Positions 9,130 through 15,878 of a DNA stretch of 19,009 nt are shown in pieces (position 1 is the stretch's first letter; the number at the start of each line of letters is the position of its first letter). Source of the DNA: Eshraghiella sp964576255 (lineage in GTDB: Bacteria > Bacillota > Clostridia > Lachnospirales > Lachnospiraceae). The translations under genes were made by a program, and so were the position numbers. The DNA lies in the NCBI GenBank assembly GCA_964576255.1, contig CAZNUK010000045.1, forward strand, positions 1-19,009. Direction: 5' to 3'. Under the pieces are notes generated by a model that ran no database searches, was not told the origin of the DNA, and saw only the letters and a program-made list of their open reading frames with translations.

Positions 9130-9149
9130 GCACTGAAAGAAGTCAGTGC
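9130..9149. repeat. 7-bp inverted repeat in the divergent intergenic region
   Basis: GCACTGA (9130-9136) and TCAGTGC (9143-9149) are perfect reverse complements around AAGAAG. It lies between the two divergent genes and has no T-run on either side, so it is not a terminator. A dimeric repressor site or an RNA hairpin in a leader are the obvious options. Confidence 0.45.
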
Positions 9150-9196
9150 GGTGGAAAGGTTGAGAATACGGAAGAAGTGGTGATAACGTGAAAGTG

Positions 9197-9227
9197 TAAA
9201 AGTTACATTTAAACACATAAAAGTTAC
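9197..9227 (+). promoter_or_regulatory. candidate LytTR operator, tandem direct repeat
   Basis: TAAAAGTTAC occurs perfectly twice, at 9197-9206 and 9218-9227, a start-to-start distance of 21 bp, or two helical turns. Pairs of direct repeats containing a GTT core about 21 bp apart are the known binding layout of AgrA/ComE-type LytTR regulators. The pair ends just ahead of where a -35 element would sit for the -10-like TATAAA at 9257-9262, and no good -35 is seen, which suits an activator-dependent promoter. A third GTTAC lies at 9270-9274, out of phase. The regulator gene begins 66 bp downstream, so autoregulation is the simple reading. Confidence 0.6.
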
Positions 9228-9293
9228 GAATTAAACTATTCAAATGTAATTTGTAGTATAAAAAATATAGTTACAACTTGTAAGAGGAAAATT

Positions 9294-10010
9294 ATGATTC
9301 ACATAGTAATATGCGACAGCGATGAAAAAGATGGAAGCAAACTAAAAAATGAAATAATTAATATTTTGAATGGCGAAGTATGGGTTTCGGTTTACAACAA
9401 TCCATTTGCATTAATAACTCATATAATAGATGAGGCAAAAGGCGTGGTTGATATTATTTTTATGGAAGTTTGTCTGAAAAATCAGGATGGTGTACATGTA
9501 GCAGAAACTATTCTGAATGAATACCCCCATATTAAAATTATTTTTATGTCAAGCTTGATTGAAAAGGTACAGGATATTTTCAGAGTTAATCCTGCGTATT
9601 TTCTCGCCAAACCTGTTAAATACAAGTATTTAAGAGTTGCGTTGGAGAAGACTGTAAAGCTTGTGGATGAAAGCAATGCAGACATATTAAGAATAGGAAA
9701 TGGCATTGGCAAAAACCGAATCTTAACCGTTAAAATGAGCGACGTGTATTACATCAAAAGTGATAAAAGAAAAATTACTTTTTATCAGGAAAAAATTCAA
9801 AATTCTTGCTATATGAAGCTTGCGGAAGTTGAAAAAGCTTTGGGTGGAAATTTTATAAGAGTACATCAGAGTTACATAATTAATATGGACAAAATCAAGG
9901 AGGTGGGGAAAGGAAATGTCGTGCTTAAGAATGATGTGGAGATTCCTATTAGCGGGTCAAAATTAAAGAATACGATGGAATGTATAAAAAACTATATGAG
10001 AATTTATTAA
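9294..10010 (+). CDS. LytTR-family response regulator with altered receiver
   Basis: A 238-residue protein. Residues 1-120 form a CheY-like receiver: IVICDSDEKD at 4-13, DIIFMEVCLKNQDG at 53-66, IIFMSS at 82-87 and the conserved Lys in YFLAKPV (K106). Residues about 135-235 are a LytTR DNA-binding domain (DVYYIKSD, FIRVHQSYIINMDKI, IPISGSKLK). By ungapped alignment to the family block DLIFLDIDMPGMNG, the phosphorylated Asp is replaced by Glu58, and the usual Pro four residues on by Lys62. Such a receiver cannot be phosphorylated in the usual way and may be fixed in one state. No histidine kinase is encoded in the window. The gene is first in the operon; AAGAGG lies six bases before ATG, and only 15 bases separate it from the next gene. 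Confidence 0.9.
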   Translation: MIHIVICDSDEKDGSKLKNEIINILNGEVWVSVYNNPFALITHIIDEAKGVVDIIFMEVCLKNQDGVHVAETILNEYPHIKIIFMSSLIEKVQDIFRVNPAYFLAKPVKYKYLRVALEKTVKLVDESNADILRIGNGIGKNRILTVKMSDVYYIKSDKRKITFYQEKIQNSCYMKLAEVEKALGGNFIRVHQSYIINMDKIKEVGKGNVVLKNDVEIPISGSKLKNTMECIKNYMRIY

Positions 10011-10025
10011 AAGGAGCGAACGATT

Positions 10026-12011
10026 ATGAAAAAAATTTTGGTAGTGTTGTCAATATTATTTGTAACTATTCTGTTAGGCGGATGCAATGACAATAAAAAG
10101 AAAGACACATTTACAGATGATGTAATCAAAGAGGTTGAAAATAGTGATTATGTAAGTTCAAGATGTGAAGAACTTGATTTATCTGATGTTGAAGTAAAGG
10201 TCATTGATAGGAAGGTAAATCAAGATGAAGCAAAAATTAAATGTGAAATTATGTATTCAGATGAATATGTAATGGCGAAGGAAAATGTTATTTGTACAGC
10301 AACAGAATGGGATAATGGATGGCAGGTTGATAGCATTGAAATGGATGATATGAAAGAATTAAAATATTATCCCATAAAATTTCCAGACAAGGCAGAGGTA
10401 ATAACACAAGAAGTGTTTTTTTATAATAGTGATGGTGGGAAGTATGTTGAAAGTTATGTTTTAAAAACCCCTCACGTAATTAATGATATAGATAAAGAAG
10501 AGTTATTGGTTTCAGGTGCCTATGATATTACTGATTTCGTATGGGAAGTTAATAGTAAGAATAAAGATTTACAACTAGGAAGTGTTCAGCTTGAAATTGA
10601 ATTTACTTGGAAAGATGATTCTTATAATTGTGATATTATATGCGAATTATCATTCGATAGTAGCATCGGATATTGGATTATAAATTACAAGGAGCAAAGT
10701 GGTTCAGGTATATTGGAATATGATGAATATAGGTATTGGAATTACAGACTTGAAGAAAACTCGGATGTGTTGGGAGAAGTAATTTATGATAATGAAGATG
10801 AAAAAGGCTCGGTATACTATCTTAATCTCAAACCTGAGCAGGATGAAGCGTGGCAGACATTAGCAAATAAATATACAGAAGAAACAGGAATTGATGTTAA
10901 AGTTGTAACAACATATGCCGGAGAATATTCATATAGGCTACAAGAAGAAATGGTAAGTGATAATGCACCAACTCTTTTTCAGGTTAGTGGACCACATGGA
11001 CTTGCAGAGTGGCAAGATTATTGTTATGACCTTACTAATGAAAAAGTAACAGATGAATTAACTTCAGAATCATATGCACTTAAGGCAGATGGTAATATTT
11101 ATGGAATAGGATATGTTATTGAGTCATATGGAATTATCGTGAATAAAACTTTGCTTAAAGAAGCCGGATATGAAGTTTCAGATATTAATTCCTTTGAGGA
11201 TTTAAAAACGGTTGCAGAGAGTATTACCAGACGTTCAGATGAACTTGGATTTGCAGCATTTACATCAGCTGGTATGGATGGCTCTTCTGACTGGAGATTT
11301 AAGACACATTTGTCTAATCTTCCGATTTATTTCGAATATGAGAAGAGTGGAATAAAAAATACCAATGCAATCAAGGGGACATACCTTGATAACTATAGAG
11401 ATATATTTGATCTATATATTAACAACAGTACATGTGATGGATCAGAGTTATCATCTAAGTCGCTTGATGATTCAAGAAATGAGTTTATTAATGGTGAAGC
11501 AGTATTCTATCAGAATGGAACCTGGGAATATTCATCTCTTTTATATTATTTTTATGAGGATGAGTTGGCTATGATACCTATTTACATGGGAGTTGGAGAT
11601 GAAGCTAATCAGGGTCTTTGTACGGGAACAGAAAATTTCTGGTGTGTTAATAAAAATGCTTCAAAAGAAGATATACAGGCAACCTTAGATTTTATGTATT
11701 GGTGTGTAACATCGGAAACCGGTACAGAGGCTATGGCATATGAGATGGGATTCAATATTCCGTTTAAAAAGGCGGTTGTATCTAATAATCTATTTGAAAG
11801 ACAGGATGCAATGTACACCGCAGAGGGAAAAGTACCTGTTGCATGGAACTTTACAATAATGCCGTCTGAGGCATGGAAAAATGGAGTTGCAGATGCATTG
11901 ACCGAATATGCGATAACTCAATCAGATGTGTATTGGAGAGCTGTTGAGGAGGCTTTTGTTAATGGTTGGGCATTGGAATATTCGTATAGTCAAGGAATCG
12001 GCGAGATATAA
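10026..12011 (+). CDS. lipoprotein, accessory region plus sugar-binding-protein fold
   Basis: A 661-residue lipoprotein. MKKILVVLSILFVTILLGGC is a type II signal with lipobox LGGC, so Cys20 would be lipid-anchored on the outer face of the membrane. Residues about 30-235 are an unassigned region; VICTATEWDNGWQVDSIE and DIICELSFDSSIGYWIINY end two stretches that may be diverged copies of one domain. Residues about 262-655 match the family 1 extracellular solute-binding proteins of carbohydrate ABC importers: KPEQDEAWQTLANKYTEETG, TLFQVSG, YGIIVNKTLLKEAGY, INSFEDLKTVAE and NEFINGEAVFYQNGTWEY. No permease or ATPase gene is nearby and the accessory region is unusual for an importer subunit, so a sensing or scaffolding role is possible. 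AAGGAG lies nine bases before ATG. Confidence 0.85.
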   Translation: MKKILVVLSILFVTILLGGCNDNKKKDTFTDDVIKEVENSDYVSSRCEELDLSDVEVKVIDRKVNQDEAKIKCEIMYSDEYVMAKENVICTATEWDNGWQVDSIEMDDMKELKYYPIKFPDKAEVITQEVFFYNSDGGKYVESYVLKTPHVINDIDKEELLVSGAYDITDFVWEVNSKNKDLQLGSVQLEIEFTWKDDSYNCDIICELSFDSSIGYWIINYKEQSGSGILEYDEYRYWNYRLEENSDVLGEVIYDNEDEKGSVYYLNLKPEQDEAWQTLANKYTEETGIDVKVVTTYAGEYSYRLQEEMVSDNAPTLFQVSGPHGLAEWQDYCYDLTNEKVTDELTSESYALKADGNIYGIGYVIESYGIIVNKTLLKEAGYEVSDINSFEDLKTVAESITRRSDELGFAAFTSAGMDGSSDWRFKTHLSNLPIYFEYEKSGIKNTNAIKGTYLDNYRDIFDLYINNSTCDGSELSSKSLDDSRNEFINGEAVFYQNGTWEYSSLLYYFYEDELAMIPIYMGVGDEANQGLCTGTENFWCVNKNASKEDIQATLDFMYWCVTSETGTEAMAYEMGFNIPFKKAVVSNNLFERQDAMYTAEGKVPVAWNFTIMPSEAWKNGVADALTEYAITQSDVYWRAVEEAFVNGWALEYSYSQGIGEI

Positions 12012-12073
12012 CGTATATTAATTACACATATTGACAAGATAAAAGAAATATCAAGAAAGGTACAGGTGACGAG

Positions 12074-13738
12074 ATGAGCAAAAAACAAATATGTACCAGT
12101 TGTGGTGCTAAAATCGAAAAAAACGGAAAGTTCTGTATAAGCTGTGGAGCCAAAGTAGAGTTGGCAGAACCAAAACAGGATATATCAGAGAGTAAAAAAA
12201 ATAAGAGAACGCCTATAGTTGCTGCAATTATAGCTGGTAGCATTGTTTTAATTGGTGGAGTTGCTTTTGGTATAACATATCTTGTTAAAGCCAATAATCC
12301 TGTTAATCAGGTAATAGCTAAGATTAAAAAAGGGGACTTTGAAGTTGCAAAAGAAATCTATGAAGATAATATCGATAATGATGTAGATAAGACTCTTGAA
12401 TTGAGAGAAGAATTAGGAAAATACCTTGTAGAAAGTAAAACTGCCTTCTACAATGAGGAACTTACTTATGAAGAGGTAAAAGACACGATTGAATTAGTTG
12501 AATATTTTAATATGAAAAAATTAACTGATGAAGTTGAAGATTTAAAGATATATGTTGAGATGATAAATAATTCTAGAACTGCGTATAAGACCGCAGAGGC
12601 TTATATGGAAAGTCAGAATTATTTAAAAGCCATTGACAGTTATTCCAAGGTTAGTGTCGAGGATTCATACTACGAAAGTGCAAAGACAAGAAAGCAGGAG
12701 GCAATAACTACATACAAGACAAGTGAAATGACTAAGGCAGAGGAAGCAGCTACATCGGGAGATTATGCCGGTGCAATAGCAATACTTTATGATATGTCAG
12801 AACACTTGGAAAATGATGCTGATGTATTGACAAAAATAGACATATATACTACAGCAATGGAAACAGAAACTGCCGATGAAGCATTAGCAAAGGCTGAGGG
12901 CTTAGTTGAATCAGGAGATTATGCCGGTGCGATTGCGGTACTGAACGAGGCTATGAAAAAAGTAAGTGATGATACGGAACTTCTCGCCCGTGCAGAAGCG
13001 TACACTAATACTTTGAACACTAATACAATTGAAAATGCGATAACAACAGCTACAGAATACAAAAATAATAAAGACTATGAAAATGCCATAGAGACGTTAG
13101 AAGCAGTTTTAAACTACAACAACGAAAGTGTTAACAGTTTATATTCAACAATATATGATGAATTCTTAACAAATGTATTAACGGAAGCAGAAAATGAATT
13201 TACTACATCCGGTCATATTGCTGCAGTGAATAAGTTAAATGAGTATATCAGCTACTTTGGACCCGATAGCGATTTTATTGAAAAGAGAAATTATTATATA
13301 GGACTTGCACCGGTGAATTTAACAGAGATGGAGACTTTTTCAGAGAATTGGTGGGATGAACCGGTAAGCTTTGCAAAAGATCATTTAGGCAATGAATTCA
13401 GCAATTGTTTTGTAATCAGTAAACCAGTTATATCAACAACTGTTATGCATGCAGAATATTATGTTAATAGTAATTTTGTTAGTATTAGTGGAACTATTGC
13501 AGCTAGTGAAAATCAGGAAATATATGAAATAGGACGAGTAGAAATATATGCAGATGATGAGCTTGTGTATACTAGTCCGAATATAATGGCAAAGACTGAT
13601 CCATTTACATTTAACGTTAATATTGCTGGTAAGAAATATGTCATGATAAAAATTTATGCTTTGGACAATGAATATACTAGCGGAAAACATGCAAGGACCG
13701 AAATAATCCTTGCAGACATGAAGCTTAATAAGTACTAA
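12074..13738 (+). CDS. zinc-ribbon membrane protein, TPR-like repeats and NPCBM-like domain
   Basis: A 554-residue protein with a modular layout. Residues 7-24 are a zinc ribbon (C7, C10, C21, C24; CX2C-X10-CX2C). KKNKR precedes one membrane helix at about 47-71, so the ribbon should be cytosolic and the rest extracytoplasmic. Residues about 80-410 are helical, with TPR-like repeats whose cores GDYAGAIA (229), GDYAGAIA (281) and KDYENAIE (333) fall exactly 52 residues apart; a weaker copy, QNYLKAID, is at 181. Residues about 415-554 are beta-rich and resemble the NPCBM putative carbohydrate-binding domain (HLGNEFSN, YYVNSNFVSISGTIA, GRVEIYADDELVYTS, AGKKYVMIKIYA). That suggests a cell-wall or glycan-facing module. 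The start is set by AGGTGA four bases before ATG. The first 65 residues are paralogous to the gene at 13819. Confidence 0.82.
   Translation: MSKKQICTSCGAKIEKNGKFCISCGAKVELAEPKQDISESKKNKRTPIVAAIIAGSIVLIGGVAFGITYLVKANNPVNQVIAKIKKGDFEVAKEIYEDNIDNDVDKTLELREELGKYLVESKTAFYNEELTYEEVKDTIELVEYFNMKKLTDEVEDLKIYVEMINNSRTAYKTAEAYMESQNYLKAIDSYSKVSVEDSYYESAKTRKQEAITTYKTSEMTKAEEAATSGDYAGAIAILYDMSEHLENDADVLTKIDIYTTAMETETADEALAKAEGLVESGDYAGAIAVLNEAMKKVSDDTELLARAEAYTNTLNTNTIENAITTATEYKNNKDYENAIETLEAVLNYNNESVNSLYSTIYDEFLTNVLTEAENEFTTSGHIAAVNKLNEYISYFGPDSDFIEKRNYYIGLAPVNLTEMETFSENWWDEPVSFAKDHLGNEFSNCFVISKPVISTTVMHAEYYVNSNFVSISGTIAASENQEIYEIGRVEIYADDELVYTSPNIMAKTDPFTFNVNIAGKKYVMIKIYALDNEYTSGKHARTEIILADMKLNKY
12758..12930 (+). 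repeat. 17-bp exact direct repeat inside the TPR region
   Basis: GGAGATTATGCCGGTGC is identical at 12758-12774 and 12914-12930, 156 bp apart, encoding GDYAG in two adjacent 52-residue repeats. Identity at the DNA level, including third positions, points to recent duplication or ongoing homogenisation of the repeat unit. Confidence 0.8.
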
Positions 13739-13807
13739 GGAGAACGTTGCTTGATAAGTGATATTGAATACACTTTTGAAGATGTTAACTATGTTTATGG
13801 ATACTAG
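13739..13807 (+). pseudogene. possible C-terminal remnant of a zinc-ribbon/LRR paralog
   Basis: Between the two zinc-ribbon genes there is an open stretch with no start of its own except TTG at 13751. It encodes IEYTFEDVNYVYGY and ends at TAG 13805-13807. The last residues of the following LRR protein are EEYTYEDFYETYGY, and the DNA alignment continues through stop and ribosome site (TAGGAGGAA in both). This looks like the 3' tail of a lost paralog. It is in frame with the preceding gene beyond its TAA stop, so the tail may once have ended that gene. It is too short for certainty. The AAGGAG at 13737-13742 could also let TTG start an 18-residue peptide. Confidence 0.4.
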
Positions 13808-13818
13808 GAGGAAGATAT

Positions 13819-15867
13819 ATGAAAAATAAACAATTTTGTACCAATTGTGGAGCAAAAGTAGAGAAAAATAACAAGTTTTGCATAAGCTGTGGAGCAAAGG
13901 TTAATACACTACCCCAGTCTCAAATAATACCTAATAAAAAGAAAAAAACATCATTAATTATAATTGGATGTGTTGTTTTATTGTGTGTAATTGCATTTGG
14001 TGTTACACAACTTATTAAATTAATTAATCAAAATAAAACCGTTGAATTTGTTGATTTTACAGTTGAACGTTGCGTAAGAGAAGAACTTGATATTGACTGG
14101 GATGAGGAAATTACAGTTAAAGATGTTGAAAAAGTAAAAAAATTGTGTATTTCCAGTATGTATGACCCAACGTTTGCTATAAGTGATAGGTCGCTTGGGT
14201 CACACGAACCGATATATTATGGATATATAGATTTAAGTGATTTGAGAAAATTAAAAAATTTAGAAGAGTTAGAAATTGATACTTTTGGTGTGTATGACAG
14301 TATTGTGAATTTGGATGCAATAACGGAGTGCAAGAAATTAGAGAAGCTTAGTATACCATGGACTAATTGTTCTACAAGTTCCGCTATTAATCCATTAGGA
14401 TACAAATACTGGCAAACAATTGTTAAAGAATTGCCCAAACTTGAATATCTAGATTTAGGGCAATACTTTGACGAACATATGAAAACAATTGTTTTAGCTG
14501 AAACTGATAATGATATAGAGTTTTATTTTGGTAATAAAATTGATTTAAATTACGATGGTGAAAGAAACTATTGTTATCAGGAATATGATGCATCAATTAT
14601 AACTAATGAGGTTACGTTAATGAGTCCCTGGACAATGATGTATGAGGATGATTACGCGGAATTGTGGAATTATGAGTACAAAAGTGTAGAATCAAAAATA
14701 AAGAATATGATACAATCTGGAGATTATAGAGGGACGTTTCCAACAATATATACAGATTTAGAAAGCCATTTAGTTGATGAATACGATCCTGATGATGACG
14801 AATTTGCTTATGCAGATAACATGGAAACCCTTGAGGGGAGATTGAAAAAACTTGATAAAAAAACAGAAGATATTATTGTGATGTATGATGGAGAAGATGA
14901 ATTGGATTTTTCTATTTTTGAAAGATTTGATAATTTAGTAACATTAAGCGTTTTTGGAAGTTGTTTCAACGAGGCAGGGTATTATGACTATGAAACATTA
15001 ACCTATATTACCACAGGTGGGTATACTGGTGTGAAGGCTGTTAATCTGGATTCTTTATCTGAATTAGACAATCTGCAGGTTCTAAATTTAGGTGGGTTTA
15101 TTGGCGATATTTCGGAAGTAAAAGATATTAAAAATCTTAGAGAATTGTCAATTATAGATTGCGCACCTGAAACAATAGATTTTATAAGTGAACTGGACAC
15201 AGTTAAAGAATTAATTCTAACTTTGTATTGTGATGAAAATAAAGAAGAATTTTATAGCGATTTAAACAAAGAAGTGACTTGCTTGGAGAATTTGAAGTTA
15301 TATAGAGACTACAATAGATATGAACCGGAGACAACAGTTGCATATAAAAATATTGACAACATGAAATCGTTAGAAACCTTAATTGTTTTAAATAATAAAG
15401 GCTTAAAGAATATTGTAGAATCACATAGCTTAAAGAATTTATATGTACATGGTAGAGATGTCAGTAATATTTCTTTTGAGGAAATGGAAAATTTGGAACA
15501 GTTGATATTTTCAGCTAGTGTAGAATCCTGCTTATCAGAAATAGATTATGATTCTATTGTTGAATTGCCTAATATTAAAATGGTTGTATATCCATATTCT
15601 ATATTGCAAAATAATGGCTTTGATTATGTTTTGACAAGTGAATTGGCACAAAAAATTGTAAAAAATGAAAATATTACTGCTTTTGGTTCATATGTGAGTG
15701 GAACCGATATTTGGGAGTTGTGTAGTGATGAAAGTGCTATGGAATTTATAAATGAATTATATAGTGCAGGTATTGATGACGGATTACTTCAGGATTTTAT
15801 TAGAAGTGGCTGGCGTTATGGCGAAGAATATACCTATGAAGATTTTTATGAAACTTACGGTTATTAG
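13819..15867 (+). CDS. zinc-ribbon membrane protein with leucine-rich-repeat ectodomain
   Basis: A 682-residue paralog of the preceding gene in its N-terminal part: zinc ribbon C7, C10, C21, C24, basic PNKKKKT, then a helix at about 45-66, again predicting a cytosolic ribbon and an outside C-terminus. The ectodomain differs: residues 80-115 (CVREELDIDWDEEITVKDV) look like the cap of internalin-type repeat proteins, and leucine-rich repeats follow at about 133-225 and 355-590 (LRKLKNLEELEID, LPKLEYLDLG, LDSLSELDNLQVLNLGG, IKNLRELSIIDC, MKSLETLIVLNN, MENLEQLIFS). Between them is an acidic insert of about 120 residues. Such repeats usually bind protein or glycan partners. The start has AGGAGG seven bases ahead, overlapping the stop of the remnant reading frame. 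The C-terminal tail is YEDFYETYGY. Confidence 0.82.
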   Translation: MKNKQFCTNCGAKVEKNNKFCISCGAKVNTLPQSQIIPNKKKKTSLIIIGCVVLLCVIAFGVTQLIKLINQNKTVEFVDFTVERCVREELDIDWDEEITVKDVEKVKKLCISSMYDPTFAISDRSLGSHEPIYYGYIDLSDLRKLKNLEELEIDTFGVYDSIVNLDAITECKKLEKLSIPWTNCSTSSAINPLGYKYWQTIVKELPKLEYLDLGQYFDEHMKTIVLAETDNDIEFYFGNKIDLNYDGERNYCYQEYDASIITNEVTLMSPWTMMYEDDYAELWNYEYKSVESKIKNMIQSGDYRGTFPTIYTDLESHLVDEYDPDDDEFAYADNMETLEGRLKKLDKKTEDIIVMYDGEDELDFSIFERFDNLVTLSVFGSCFNEAGYYDYETLTYITTGGYTGVKAVNLDSLSELDNLQVLNLGGFIGDISEVKDIKNLRELSIIDCAPETIDFISELDTVKELILTLYCDENKEEFYSDLNKEVTCLENLKLYRDYNRYEPETTVAYKNIDNMKSLETLIVLNNKGLKNIVESHSLKNLYVHGRDVSNISFEEMENLEQLIFSASVESCLSEIDYDSIVELPNIKMVVYPYSILQNNGFDYVLTSELAQKIVKNENITAFGSYVSGTDIWELCSDESAMEFINELYSAGIDDGLLQDFIRSGWRYGEEYTYEDFYETYGY

Positions 15868-15878
15868 GAGGAATGTTT

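Noticed and set aside
9052..9293. Small gene, riboswitch or CRISPR array in the divergent intergenic region
   Set aside because: No start with a ribosome site in a sensible frame, no conserved aptamer pattern and no repeat-spacer series; only the short repeats described.
13736..13807. Stop-codon readthrough extending the 554-residue protein by 22 residues
   Set aside because: The frame is open, but a good ribosome site covers the TAA and no readthrough element is visible; a remnant tail explains it better.
13433..13897. 154-residue minus-strand reading frame
   Set aside because: It is antisense to two well-supported genes, with composition expected from AT-rich antisense sequence and no recognisable domain.
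15873..15878. Upstream in-frame ATG for the second lipoprotein
   Set aside because: It is one base from AGGAGG, too close for initiation; ATG 15879 has seven-base spacing and a normal signal-peptide start.
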